A stretch of DNA of 64,000 nucleotides from Tetragonia tetragonoides (Eukaryota > Streptophyta > Magnoliopsida > Caryophyllales > Aizoaceae), in NCBI GenBank assembly GCA_038025085.1, contig CM076139.1, positions 18,431,307 through 18,495,306 of the forward strand, in the 5' to 3' direction. The position numbers and the translations under genes are program-made. Every line of letters starts with the position of its first letter. The first letter of the stretch is position 1. Below are positions 33,649 to 46,960 of this stretch, piece after piece. The notes below the pieces were generated by a model. The model was not told where the DNA came from. It was given only the letters and a program-made list of their open reading frames with translations, and searched no databases.

Positions 33649-35894
33649 CTCATGATTGATGACGGGGGTGGAGTAGTATTGATGGCAGTTCCACCTGCAA
33701 AAATTAACTATTGTTACACAATTCGGTACCAAAATGTGAAATGAGATAAGGGATTACATTAACTTCATCAAAAATCTTACCAAGAGGGCTTTTGCCAGAC
33801 TTAGACTTGTGCATGTGGAAAAGTTTAAAAACAAGGAAAGAAAAAGAAAGAAGCTAATATTGAGATAGAATGCATACCTCGAAATTTCTCTTCAAGAGAT
33901 AAGATATCACCAGTTTCCTTAACAGTCACACTAGGACTCAAAGAATGCATTGATCCTCGCTTTCCCATCACACCAACGGTTATCTCTACCCACCTACTTT
34001 TTCCTTCCCAAGAAAAGTCATGTGAATTGGGTGAAATCCTAATCACATCTGTCTCAATGAATGATTCAAATATCAAAAGCTCAGGAGGTGGATTGGGCAT
34101 CTCAATCATTCCATGTGCCTGTAAATAGTAAAAATGAAACATTGAGTATAACTCATGATTGATGAAGAAGATCTATCCACAGAGATTCCAAAATGCTTAT
34201 TTCCTGGGACAAATAGATGACTAATTCCATAGAAAAATATTTCATGTGGAGACAGTGAGAAAAGCAAGAACTACTCTTAACAATTTTAAAGACTGACAGT
34301 ACTGGATGAGTTTTATCACAAGTCAAAACCCAAAAGCCAATTTGAGTAGGTTACTAGTACGACTAACTAATATCAAGAGAGAGGGACTGAATTGCAAAGA
34401 AAATATAAAACTCGAGTTTTTCGTTGACCCTATAAATATGTAAGCAAAATATCAATAAACAGCACAACTGATATTTCTTCTACAGACCCGTTCCCCCAGA
34501 TGTGGCTATGCAGGACACCCAGATTTTACATGGCAATACAGATTACAGAGTCTTGCAGGCTGAAATGGAACAGTTCTTAGCCTGATGATTTTAGATTTCC
34601 TATAGTATTCAAGTTTACTTACAGATACATCCTTGCATCTGTAGAAATGATTCACATTTGAGATTATAAAGCCAAAAACATTACAACATATAACATTCTC
34701 TTCTTTCATCATAGATGAGGCATCCCTGGTTGAGCTTTGAGTATGCTAAAAGACCATTCATGTTTAGAGAAATTTGAATCTAGTTTATCTTTTCTCCCTA
34801 TAATTATTTCGTATAGGATAATTAGGTTATATGAACTACATTTCCGATGAACAGCATCAATGCGTTACCTTTGAAAAACTATCAGGAGGAATTCGTAGAA
34901 GACCATTCTCCAATGCTTTTATATAAATCGCCAAGTCTTCCATACAGCTTCACGGTTTGTGCAATTGGATGATATTAAATGGAATACGGTTAGATTTCAT
35001 TACACAAAATTATTCAGAGGAATAGTTAGAGCTATTGTTTATTCGGCCAAAGGGCCAAACATCAGATGAGGACATGATATTCGTTACCCTACCATAGTCT
35101 TGCAACACCAGTAGAGCAACCATCTCTAGCAGGTTTGATGCATAAGGTTTCACACTGAAGTTTCATGGTCAGCTCATGCCAAAGATCAGCAGCAGGCATT
35201 TGAATAAGGTCCTGCATCATTCTTACCTCTTTGTTTAAGGTAAGGACACCAAACTCTGCAAGCTGATAGAAAATAAGCTTCATCTTTCAATTCTATCTTC
35301 AAACTTCCACATCTAAAAAAGAGGCTCTATCATAAACTAATTATCCTTTTTGATTCAGGAGTACAACATTAAGGAAAAATCGCGGTGAACCACCTACAAA
35401 CCATTTGCTTGTGAAGCACCACCTAATAAAACTACTTTGCACACAATCATACACATCCCTATATGTCCAGCAAAAGATAAACGGACCAATATACCCTCAG
35501 CTGCATGTCAAAAGCCTTTTTATTCCCAATTTTTACCCAAATTATTTCCCCCTAAATTAAATCATTACACCCAAGATATATCATTTATCCTTTAAATTCA
35601 TCCTACTTCAAAGAAATTGAACACCTTCGAACACAAGTTAAACAGTTTGATAGTAGTTTTACTAGGTTGTCCTCCACGAAACATGGTTTTACTTTTAACA
35701 AGTAGTTTCCTGCAATCTTTCCTAAGAACATATATAACTGGGATCTCACATCTCAGATAACGTATTATCTATTCTATGACAACGTTTTGTTCCTTATCAA
35801 TAAAGTAATCTTTTCTACTTTTGCCAACTTTACGTTACTTATTCTAATTTTTGCCATTTGTGACAATATGTTACTTATCACATGTTGACTTTGG

Positions 35895-36008
35895 ACTGCG
35901 CAGTGGCACACCCCCCACTTGTTCCCAGCAATGATCAGGGTTCAACTTTCAAGTCCCATTCCAACAAAGTTGGAGGCTACTTTGCGGTTCAAAAATAAAA
36001 ATAAAAAG
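35895..36008 (+). mobile_element. SINE in a ligase intron, same family as 47227-47352
   Basis: GCGCAGTGGCACACCCCCCA followed by CAGGGTTCAACTTTCAAGTC (B-box-like) and an A-rich end AAAAATAAAAATAAAAA. It aligns along its length with the SINE at 47227-47352. No clear target duplication was found. Confidence 0.7.
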
Positions 36009-37811
36009 TCATAAAACATTTAAGCCACCAAACAAGACTGAAAATATGCTTCCCCCCTGTCACCATCCGAAAAGGTCAAAAAGCGTAAGCTTCCTCACAC
36101 AATTCCACCTATTGCAGGTATCATCTATCCCCGAGACCACAAAAAATTTTATGCTTACACTAAACAAACCAGCAAGACAAGTATCAACATCCAAATTCCA
36201 CAGAACAAAAGAGGTCTTTATCTGAGATGACTCTGAACACAAGTTTCTGCAAAATAATGTGTCAAAGTATCAAGCAGATAAATTTATATAGGATTGTCAA
36301 GCTAAGCTACGAAATTCACCATACTTGCTTAAGAGCAACTGAAGTAGCAACTTTGTCCATGCATATTTTAGAGGACATCGGACCAGGACCTAAAAAACCA
36401 TTAACAATGAAAAAAGAAGTCATGAGGCGAAGAAATCGAGTACATAGTTTCTCATTCCAGCAGATAAAATATTTAATTAATACCAGTGAATGGGATCCCT
36501 TCAGCCTCCAACATAGATTGAAGTGTACCGTCTTCTCCAATGCCTCCATGCGCTAAAATCATACCCAAAAAAAGGGAAAAACACTATCGTTAAGGAAGAA
36601 GATAAATATATTTTGTCTAGTAGAATCATTTCCCGAGGAGTCTTTATCATTATCGTCAACAATCTAGATCATAGTGTAGCTAGAATGACAGTACATAATT
36701 AGCAAGTCTAGCCTACGTAAACAGAGTAAAGCCATCAAAACATGATTCCATTTCTAAGTGTTTGTACCTTAGTTTCACAATTTATGGCTCCTACAAATAA
36801 CTATGGTAAAGGAAAGTTCTAATATTAGTAATGATAAATGTTCTTCAGCTCAAAGAGGTAAGTGCTCCGCTTAAAATTTGATAACTATCACAAGAAACTA
36901 TTTTGCAAATAGAAACCTTTCAGAATCGAGAAGTACTAGCAGTGTTTCTGTATCGAACATCCTAGGATCTAACATGAAATGCTAGAAGTCCATATGCTGA
37001 GGAAGTGGCTGGGGTGTAAATTGCAACTTCCGGTTTGATTTTTAAGCCATCCCAAATCTAAACTTTTTTTTTTGGTCCTTCCGATTTTTGAATCAAGAGT
37101 TCAAACCAATATATTTCTAGGTTAGTATTGGTAGAGCTCGTCCCCCCTTGCTGTTTTAAAGCTTTCATTAATACATTTTATTCTTTTATCTACAAGTTTG
37201 GGTACATTACTATATCCTAGTTTGTCTGGTTCCTCATTTTCATCTTTAAATTGTTGAAGTTTTAAGCAAGTCACCCACATAAATGTCATTCAAACTCATC
37301 AACATCTCAATTTGGAAATAAGAAAAATATTAAATAAAATCTCAAAAAACAAAAATGGAAGATCGAACGAAGGCGAATATGGATATTTGCTTCATGTTTG
37401 CGCTTCAACAAATTTCTTTCACCTGCGGTTCACTCATTCACATAATGGTATCACAAATTCAGTGTAGTTACACCCATTCAAAAGGTGCAACTGAACAAGT
37501 GAAGTTCCATTGCAAGAGCTAGACTTAAATTCTAATCTACCATGGAATAACTTTAACAGTTTAACCCATAATACAGTAGGTGTCAGATAGCAGATATCAC
37601 AGGGGTGAAGCTATTTGATGGGCAAGGTAGGCCATGGCCCCTGTCAGAATATAGAAAATACCTGACAACCTTTGTTTGTCATAAAAGCGAGGTGAGAGCA
37701 TAGTGGTGGTGCATATTTCAAGTTATAAAACCCTTAAAATTGCAAATTACAGGTTCAACCCGTGCTTGACTCTCGTTTGCTAGCTATTCTTTCTCTTTTT
37801 CTGTTCCTTTA

Positions 37812-38104
37812 GGGGCCTTTTCGTTGGGGGTAATGATTAAGGGGGTAATGGAGCAAATTATAGTGCAAAATAGTAAGGTGAAGTGGTGATGAGGGTAATG
37901 ATTAATGGGGAGTAATGGAAAATATGAACGAAAATGGGGGAAAGTCATTACCCTAGGGGGAGGTGGGTTTCTATTATCCCTCAAATGGGGGTAATCATTA
38001 CCCTCCTCACAAAATCTAACCCCCATTACTTCACATACCTCCCATTTTAGCCCATAAATTCATTCCATTACCCCCTTAATCATTACCCCCAACCAAACGC
38101 CCCC
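37812..38104. mobile_element. Tourist-like MITE, 293 bp, in a ligase intron
   Basis: TTA target duplications (37809-37811 and 38105-38107) flank long inverted ends. Left: GGGGCCTTTTCGTTGGGGGT then AATGATTAAGGGGGTAATGG. Right reverse complement: GGGGGCGTTTGGTTGGGGGT then AATGATTAAGGGGGTAATGG. It sits between ligase exons 38307-38551 and 36484-36552. The ends can pair into a strong hairpin. Confidence 0.92.
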
Positions 38105-38146
38105 TTAGTTTCTGATTTTTTTCCTTCTAGCATATTGTGCCACCCT

Positions 38147-38170
38147 CCCCCCCTCCCCCCCCCCCCCCCC
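38147..38170. repeat. Poly(C) tract
   Basis: A C-rich run ending in 16 consecutive C, just outside the Tourist MITE and within the same ligase intron. It is prone to sequencing error. Confidence 0.85.
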
Positions 38171-41100
38171 AATGCAGAAATAAAAGTAAATAATATACCA
38201 CCTTGTGATTCTTGTGAAGAAACAATGTAGTTGTCATATAAACAGTTTGATAATCAGTACTATATTGGGTAAACTGAACACATCATAGACAGTTGGGAAG
38301 TGGCACCTGCAATAAAAACTGTAGCCTGCACATCCTTGGCCAGCCTGATCCACTCCTCCACAGAATACTCTACAGGCAATTCATCAGATACATCGAACCC
38401 AGTAAACCAGCTCTGCTTCTTCATGCCTTCCACAAGATCATTCATCACCTGTCTCCGTAAGTGAGAAGAAACTGCGGCTTGCTCCGGTTCCAATGCCTCC
38501 ATGCAAGCCGCCAGAACTTCCTCTGTAGTATGCCTCAGCACAAGGGAATAACTGTAAAGAAAAAAAAAAAAGAAGGATCAATAGAAGAATATATTCAAGA
38601 GCAGAATTATACAAACATTCGATTGTCATTTCCACAACACTAAATCTAAAACAAACTCCTGGCCCCTCTCTTAGCCTTACAATATTTTTCATCAAAAACA
38701 TAAATATAAAAACTCCTTTTGCTCCATTGTAATATCAAGTTTTCTAATCAGTTTTACCCTCACACTTGAAGCCAGAAGATCATAGCACGACGAATATTGC
38801 TGCTTAGAAATCACAATACCATATAACTTTTACAAGGCCACTTTTATTTACCTCTTTTCTCACAGCAAGGCATTTCTGTCTTATAGTAAAATGAACTTCA
38901 GCAATCTTGTGACTCTTGTCTAGAACACAACGTATTCATCAGCATTTTAGAAAAAGAGAAATATGCAATTATAACAATAAAACCTATCCAGGTACCAGAG
39001 AAAAGATTGGAAAGTCGTCAAATAACGATTGCAGGTTGACAGCACAATGATATGGCTCTTACAATTTGATGTCATAGATCATAAAACAAAGACTAGTGTC
39101 AGATTAAAGTCAAACAGGAAATGAAGGCCTGTACAGACCAAGTAATGGTTTACTGGAGCATGAAAACAAAGAGAGAAAAAGATAGTAGAAACAAGGTGCT
39201 GGACCAGGTAACACAATTAACAGATTTCTGAACAGCATAACCTGACTGAAGACTTCAGATTAATTGCTAAAGTAGAAAGGTACCAAGTGAGTTTGGTAGT
39301 GCAAACTGCTTTCCACAGGTGCAAAGGCATCATTCCTAATCAATTGAATTCCATTCTAGAAAGAAGCAACAGACGCTTGAAATTGTAGTTTTCGATCAAC
39401 CATACAATAGGCTAAAGGTTGCAATATAAGTCTGATAAGTGTTAACAGCAACAAGCCCAAGATGAGGAACCTAAAGTTGATGAGGAAACAAGAAGAAATG
39501 TCTATAAATATACTTACGGCAACAACCAGACCGATTTAGAGCTCATGTTGACCCCCTTTGTACTTTGTGAGTATGACGATTTTGTTGGTGCAAGCAAACA
39601 TGGAGTCACGTCAAGCTGTAGCAACCAAAGTTTCACATTTCACACATGAGTTTTCAGTCTGATATTTGAAGATACCTAAGTACTAGCAAACTACTTGTAC
39701 CCATTATTGTACATGGCTTAGGCAGTGGTGAAGGGAAATAAACTGTTTTCCAAAGCACTAGTACTGATAAAGTCAGTTCTCAAAGAAGCAAAAAGCCCCA
39801 GATGTTGGGAGCATATCTAGCCAAACCCCATCAAATAGTATGTACTGGCCAATAGTTTGCCAGGAATTCTAAAAGGTATTGGACTGAGGTAGTATCATGA
39901 TAAGATGTAGCAAATGCACTAAAAATTAGACACTAAAGGCAAAAGAGCAAGAGTTCTGAAAATAAGAGCGGGAGACACATATAAAAGAGTGAGGATAATT
40001 TCCGTATATCATCTTCCACTGGATTTTGAAATTATTTGTCATAAAAAGAACAGTGTTAGAAAAGTTGTGTCCGAGGAAACATTCCTGTTTCCACCCTAAA
40101 AGAGGGAGAAAGAGAATAAGAAAGAAAAACAAAAAAAAAAACAAGAATAACAAAGGAATACTTGCATTGTTTTGAACGATTGAATCTACAAATGATTCAC
40201 AATCACCAAAATGAACTAGCAGATCGGTTCTCCCTCCATGGCTCTCTCTCTCTCTCCTGCGCTACCCTTCAGTATAAGGTACCGGGGTACCGTGTTCTCT
40301 TCACAAGTATCACAATCTTCGTAAGTTCCAATGACAATCATGTGAACAGCTTTTATGATCTTTTGTCCCTCAATCAACTGCAGAGTGCAGACATATGTGG
40401 ACAGTTCACCAATTGCCAATCATTTCAAGTGGATCAGCATCTAGACCTTAATGCCAGTTATTTAACCTTATATACAGTCATGCATAAAATGACCAAACAA
40501 CAATTGTATATACAGTTAACTATAACATGAACCAAAATGGGGGGATGAAATTATCCAGTTCAAAAGAAACAGGATAATACTAACATCACCTACCTTGAGG
40601 TTTTAATTTTTTCCTAATAGTTACAATTTTTACTTGAGATTTCTAGTGATTAAATCTGTTTATGTGACATTAAAGCACGAAAGAAACCCATTTTCAACCA
40701 AACAAAAGAACAGGAAAATGTACGGCGGACAGACCATGCAATCCATAAAACATACTGTACTTCACAATAGGCAGTATAGCACCTTGCTAGATCACCTCTG
40801 CCTATATAAAGCTCATAGTTCAACTAATTGTGTCCTAGTAAGTATGTGTTGCGGTATGTCCAACTTCCCCCTACCCATTTATAGTGGGAACCTTGTGAGA
40901 GGCACTGAGATAATGGTAGGCATGATGAGTATGAATTGCTTACATCATTAAATCCCTGCAAGTTGAGCCAAACATTTGTTCCGCTCATTAGAGATACTTG
41001 TCTCTCAGAAGTGTCCCCTCCAAATACTACAAAAATACTCCTTTTGTCAACAGGCTCTGTTATCTGGGAGTGCTTTGAACTTCCACACAACAAGTATGAT

Positions 41101-42589
41101 TCACCAGAATGGGATGCTAAACTTGGAAATCGCGAACATGCATGCTGAACGATGCTTTGCAAGATTTTTGAGTGGGAAAATCCAACCTACAGATAAAACA
41201 GATGCCTAAGATATATTTGCATTATGCTAAAATATATGCAAGAATTGCACTAAACAAAATCCAAGAATTATCCAGTCAACGACATAAACGTCAAAGCACT
41301 ATGACATTAAAATCTCTCTTTATTACTAAACAAGAATTTCTATAAGATTCATCAGAACGCGCTACAAGATACTAAGTACCTTTGAAGCTTGCTGAAAAAG
41401 AAAACTGGTCTGCTCCATCCCACTGATCTAGATTTGTGCAAAAGGTTTGTTATAGCTTGCAAGATTTCAAAACTATCATGCGTTACGCAAAAGAAGAACT
41501 GAGGGGACTGTCTCACCAGATTAATATCTGTAAATAACACTACTCCAGATTCAGTTTTTCCAAACTGTTGTCCTGAAGAAGATATTTGAGAAGATTGCGG
41601 CAAATACCAACCATCAATCCTAACAAAATCACATAATCCAAGATGTCGGAATAACAGCGAGGCTCCCTTCCGAATGAACTCAATTACATCTAAAGGAAAA
41701 TGAGGCGGAGTATGGTAAGTAACCTGTGTGACACAACATTCAGATAAGAATACTGCAGAACAAGATATGCTGAAGATAGTCTAACAATAAAAAATAAAGA
41801 GATTCAGCATTCTAAATCCAGGAAAACAGGATGACATCAGGAATCTAACTTGTTTCCAGCCTGATTAGCAGGCTTTACACAAGACTACAAGGAAGATTCC
41901 TTCTGACTGATGAATAGTAGTGTGGCAATAAAAGCCACATATATCCGAAATAAGCATCTTATAGTAGTGTAGATGATATTATCAAACTGAACCAAGCTCC
42001 TACTATTTTACGATACCTGCTGAGTTGGCAGATACTTCCTTCGATAATTAAATATTGGATCCTTCTCTCTCATGTCAACACTACCACGAATTTGAAGCTC
42101 CACCTGGTCATCAGTTCACTAAATTCAAAGAGCCAAAAGATATATGTAATGATGAGCGATAGTTGACCTTCATGTAAAACTTCAAGAGTAGTTACTAACT
42201 TCGTATACTTTTTATTTCATTTGCTATGATATGGTATTTTCCAACCAAGCACCGTGATTCTAGTTTCTAAATGTGGAACCGGACAGATTCTCAGATCAAC
42301 GATATGAGAGTCAGCAATGATAAGATATTACTTGAACTGCAGTGAAATATGGATGGAAATTAATACGAAAAGGTAGCCTGGGTACAGAAGAAGTAGTAAA
42401 CAGAAGAGATTCATGTGAGTAACAATATAAAGCACTCACTTCTGTTGGCAATAACACAACAGGGTTGCAATTGGAACCAGCGCCCACGTCAAGAACAATA
42501 GCAGTAAACTCCCTCCCTCCTTCAAGGAAAACTTCAAGAAGAGCTTTATCATCAATCACCTATCATACATGAGAAGATGCAAACAATGT

Positions 42590-43140
42590 CAGACAGGAAT
42601 TGTGGCACCACAAATCTTCAAGAGACAATAATTGTCATTTCTCGTCAAGCAATGTGTAAGGTGTCCTACAAGTGCACAGAACCGAGAAGCCAAGCTAGGA
42701 AGAAAAGAGAAGGGACTGAAAACAACATAAGAAACTCGAATGAAAACCATGTTGATTACAGTGGCACAACTTGATGTCATACTTAATCAGGTTCGTGCTG
42801 AGGATTTTTGGGGGTATACTACTCTCAGAGGTTCTTGTAATAATAACCTTCTATCTTCTGCGCACTCCCACACTTTTAAAGTGTTTAAGCATATATTTGG
42901 CCTGCGTGGGATCCTCTTTGGAGGCACTTGCGCAATGTTGATGTTGATGTTACTCTTACTAGAGGACACCTTGTACTGTACTCTTGTCTCTTTTCTCTCC
43001 TAAAAATGAATTTCATTCTCACAATAATGTCCAGATTTCTTCCTCCTCTCCTTAATACCCCGGCCCTCGCTCTTCCTCCTCCTTTAGTTCTTCTTTTTCT
43101 TTTTCTTTTTCTTTTTCTTTTTCTTTTTCTTTTTTTTCTG
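42590..43140. other. Long ligase intron with a (CTTTTT)n tract
   Basis: Part of the intron between exons 43195-43287 and 42440-42559. It contains a pyrimidine repeat, (CTTTTT)n, at about 43090-43138 and TGATGT repeats near 42937-42952. It may hold an inserted element, but no ends could be defined. Confidence 0.5.
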
Positions 43141-44178
43141 ACTCAACTTCAAGTCAAATCCTGCAAACAAGTACAATTATTATACATAGCATACCTCTGT
43201 AATGAGTCGATTAGCTTTTTGAAGAGAATCAGCAACTCCATATCCGACAGTAACACCAATGCTTGATCCTCCTCGTGCTGGTTTCACCTACAATTAGCAT
43301 GCATATTCACACAATGGTGAAAAACAACCTCACAACTCCGATGTACATACATCAAAAGATATATAGTATAGGTGTAACTTACCACTACTTTTCCTGCATT
43401 GGTGTCCAACTGATTTCTTTCAAACCACTTCACAAGATCAGTTTCATTTGATTCATTTCCCTAACAGCAAGGATACAAGGGGGGAAAAAGTATCAGCAGC
43501 ACAATATTCAGAATGTACGTGAAATTTTAGAAAGTAAATGACAAATCAGTTCCTCCCAGTACAAGCACTTACTCGACATCCAAAACAAACCAAATATTGA
43601 CGGCTAATAAATAAGTAGCCAAACGTGCATAAAAAAGCTACTTAATCAATAAGTATCAGTAACAATCCTAAAGGTAACACGTAACAATGAGGTTAAAGTG
43701 ATCGTCAAATTAAAATCCAAGACACGTAAGTATCCTTTTTATATAAGTATCAAGTGTCCACAACCCATGATTAGACACACTGTGGAGACATGTAACAGTG
43801 ATGCAGAAAAAACAGTAAGAGAACAAGGATGCAAATACTTAGTATTCAACTTAAAATAGTACCTGCACCAGGAAACTAGGCACCGTCATGAAACCTTTTC
43901 GGCCAAGCTCCAAGGAGGCTTCATACTGCCAATAATTAAAAAATACAAGTTAGTATCATAGTACTGAAAGTCTGAAATATATAGTAGCCCACTGTAGCAC
44001 CGGATTAGAGGAAAGGTGAATTTATGAATCTCGACAGCTATCACAGGTTAAATACTCAGATAAGAAAAACATGCATGGAGAGAATAGGAGACAAGTAAAA
44101 GCTATTCTCAGGATATAAGCATAAAGTGGATACATTCCAATTCCAAAAAGGTCAGACATGATTTTTAAGGTTAAACCA

Positions 44179-44214
44179 CAGTCCGCAGTCCGCAGTCCGC
44201 AGTCCGCAGTCCCC
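44179..44214. repeat. 7-bp tandem repeat (CAGTCCG)n
   Basis: Five consecutive copies of CAGTCCG, the last ending in C instead of G, inside a ligase intron. Confidence 0.9.
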
Positions 44215-45227
44215 AGACCAGCTTAAACAACAGAATTAACTGAAAGCGTGGCTAAAGTTCAACAAAGACATTGAAACACCAGGTCATATCCAACCCCATT
44301 AGATATAATTTGCTGTAAGTGAACAATTGAAAGAGAAATTAATGCTAGAACAAAATACCACTGAACTCAGCGTATCAAATTATTACTAAACTGGGATGAG
44401 CTTCAAATTTCAAATAGGTACCTGGCAATTTCTTAACAGTTTTACTAGCTTTCAAAGAGGTGATCTTAAGGACAAAACTTAACAAAAAAGAAGCACAGTA
44501 ACTGACTAGCCAACACCTAACTTCTAATGCTTGCCTCTTTTGTACTATGGAGCATTGCAACTCAAAAGCTATTCTCACCAATAAACACAACCTAATCAAC
44601 AAGAGTACAACATTCGTACCTCAAGTCTGAGATGCTTCCTAATTCTAATATTTGCTGAATCAATTTCCATGGGGAGCCATTCCAACAAATGCAAGAACAT
44701 ACCATTAATATACAGACATCTGTTGTGAGAATAATTAGATCACAATGACACAACACACTCGTATTGAAACTAGAACACAAGCTTCAGTCATGGCAGTCCT
44801 TTCATAATAGATAATATCATTGCATCCAAGACAAAATCAGCAGGTTTAAACCAATAGAGCACCAATGCAACAACCGAACCTTGTCAAATGCCTTGCGACA
44901 TTCACTCGATCGCGTGCCAACATATGGGATGTTTGATCTCTCCAATAGCTCCTGGAAGCTAATTGCATGAGAAATTTCTCACAAAAACTCTTTGGACAAG
45001 CCACTTGACTTTTTCAAGCTATATAAAATTAATACCTGAATGGCACCATCTTCTCCAAAAGGACCATGGATTACAGGAAACACAATATCAATTGAATCAG
45101 CAAGGTGCTCCACAAAATCTGACAAAGAGTGGAAACCTTGGGCAAGGCTATCAAAAACAGTCAATACCCACATTTTACTACTATATCATGAGTCACCAAA
45201 GAAGCAAACCAAGTACAAATACTACAC

Positions 45228-45581
45228 ATCTTTCAATTTTGAAGTCAAAATCCGCAGGCGTGTTTGAATATAGCTGCAGATGCAATTTAAGCAGATTAAT
45301 GTAATTGCTGAACCATGGACAAACCATGTATTACATTCCTCATCTACAGAAGCAAGACCATCTAACATTCCCATACTTTGAATAATCTCCTAAACATAGA
45401 AATGAGACTTATTTCTTTTCTTCTAGACCCCTTTTCTTTTCTCTTCATTATCAATTTTCAACAGCATTACTTGACCGTTTTCTCTATATACAAAAAATAC
45501 TCAAACTAACCTGGCAGAAGATATGGCAAAAGCATTAAGCTGGCAATCAATGTAATAGCAGCTAACCTTCAAATCATCCCC
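45228..45581 (-). pseudogene. Ligase exons 2-3 with broken phase and an AT donor
   Basis: Exon 2 (45511-45581, 71 bp) encodes DDLKVSCYYIDCQLNAFAISSA and ends GCCAG before GTTAG. Exon 3 (45230-45273) reads LYSNTPADFDFKIE only in phase 0, so exon 2 is one base short (probably CCC to CC near 45514). Exon 3 must end GAAAG to join exon 4 (SLAQ), but the next bases are ATGTG instead of GT. The donor is therefore non-consensus and does not look like a U12 donor. Confidence 0.7.
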
Positions 45582-45858
45582 CTGGGAAAGAACAATTGAC
45601 AAAACAACTATATTCAGCTTCATTCAAAAGAAAAAAGTTTCTCTTTGGTATTTCGAAACCATCCCTTTTTAGCTTCACTGACAAGGGTAACATTGCATAC
45701 ATAACCAACAAACAACTCCATTAAAGGGATTGCACAATTTTGTACAGACAACCCAAATTTTCCACTTAAATAGCAGAAATGAAAATGACCCAAAATTTTC
45801 CAGAACAAACAAAATCATAATGAATAAATTAATAATCTTTAGCACAGTTAGAACATAC

Positions 45859-45979
45859 TTGGATATGATCAAGAACTGAAACGAGCAGAGTTAAGGGAAA
45901 TTCCACGCTCTGCTGAGGGACCCCCACAAATCAAGCCAACACGAAGGATGTTGTCTTTCTCTCTCCTCATTTTCTCCAT
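45859..45979 (-). pseudogene. Ligase exon 1 with a 1-bp insertion
   Basis: The exon is 121 bp where phase continuity needs 120. After ISLNSAR the frame reads FSS then stop. Dropping one T of the TTT run (forward AAA about 45879-45881) gives the family sequence SVLDHIQ before the GTATGT donor. The open frame extends upstream to 46072 but without an ATG, so the true start or a transit-peptide exon is unresolved. Confidence 0.75.
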
Positions 45980-46082
45980 TTCTTCCACTATACTGTATGC
46001 AATCACACTATTACTTTGATGCTCGCTCTGATTCAAGTTCTGAGGTTCAATTTGTTGAGGGTCCAACGCCAATTTTTATTTA

Positions 46083-46293
46083 GGGCTCGTTCTTTTCGAG
46101 TTGAAATTGGTGACTGGTAATTAGGAAAAATTAGGAGAAATTGGGCAAAACTAGTAAAAATTGGGATATGTAACTGGTAACTGGTAGAAATTAAGAAAAA
46201 TTTGATCAAACTGGAAAAAATTGGGTAAAATTGGAAAAAAACGGAAAGAAATAGGAGAAACTAGAAAAACTGGGAAAAATTGTAATATTGATT

Positions 46294-46351
<58 letters not shown>

Positions 46352-46428
46352 TAATAACAATAATAATAATAATAGTAATAGTAATAATAATATCAGTAAT
46401 TATAATAAGAATAATAATATTAATAGTA

Positions 46429-46493
<65 letters not shown>

Positions 46494-46585
46494 TGTTATT
46501 TTATAATAATGGTACTGTGGTTTTAAAAATGTAATTTCTAATGGAGTCCACCCCAAAAATAAATATAAAAATATTTAATTTTTTC

Positions 46586-46679
<94 letters not shown>

Positions 46680-46960
46680 TTGATACAAAGTCAATATACA
46701 TTTATTTTTTGTTTTTCGATATAACTTGTTGCATTTTTAACTATCATGTTCAATTTGTCCAAATATTAAAAAAAATATTTATTACGAAAAAATGGAATGA
46801 ATTAGATAAAAATTGGGCAAAACTGTGGTAAACTGGGCAAAACTGGGTCAAATTGGGCAAAACTAGGCAAAACTGTATTTTATAACTGATAACTGGTGAA
46901 AACTGGGGAAAACTGGTGAAAACAGGGCAAAACTGGGAACCATTTGAAAAGAACATGCCC
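46083..46960. mobile_element. Tourist-like MITE, 878 bp, directly upstream of the ligase first exon
   Basis: TTA target duplications at 46080-46082 and 46961-46963. Ends: GGGCTCGTTCTTTTCGA on the left, and TTGAAAAGAACATGCCC on the right (reverse complement GGGCATGTTCTTTTCAA). Inside, GGGCAAAACTGG-type motifs flank long (TAA)n/(TTA)n arrays (about 46294-46494 and 46588-46679). Poly-Asn or poly-Ile ORFs over these arrays are artefacts. It is the same family as 23337. Confidence 0.9.

Larger units (their letters stand above)
32743..45979 (-). pseudogene. D-alanine--D-alanine ligase-like gene (two tandem ATP-grasp modules), decayed
   Basis: Bacterial Ddl joins two D-Ala for peptidoglycan, and land plants keep a double-length homologue. 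Twenty-two exons are readable on the minus strand: 45859-45979, 45511-45581, 45230-45273, 45036-45147, 44880-44951, 43863-43925, 43383-43460, 43195-43287, 42440-42559, 42017-42103, 41517-41723, 41380-41427, 40944-41186, 39518-39615, 38307-38551, 36484-36552, 36325-36389, 35093-35262, 34869-34947, 33878-34118, 33649-33694 and 32743-32826. Module 1: LICGGPSAERGISLNSAR, FPVIHGPFGEDGAIQ, VKPARGGSSIGV, LFTDINL. Module 2: FGGDTSERQVSLMSG, HGGIGEDGTLQ, KPARDGCSTGVAR, EMTVG-like EITVGVMGKRGS. The last exon ends ALAEQPP...FFRRVLDLASERSTS. The first in-frame ATG is 45979. Exons 4-21 keep phase, while exons 1-3 and the exon(s) after 33649 are damaged (separate entries). Confidence 0.9.

Noticed and set aside
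40216..41209. Plus-strand ORFs over the ligase region
   Set aside because: They are antisense shadows of ligase exons and introns with no protein-like composition of their own.
44160..44215. CRISPR-like short repeats
   Set aside because: The 7-bp units are directly adjacent without spacers, and the window is plant nuclear DNA.
45869..46072. Ligase start at 46072
   Set aside because: The codon there is TTG, not ATG, and a TAA lies just upstream in frame. The first in-frame ATG is at 45979.
46221..46831. Long poly-Asn / poly-Ile ORFs
   Set aside because: They are translations of (TAA)n and (TTA)n microsatellites inside the Tourist MITE, not genes.
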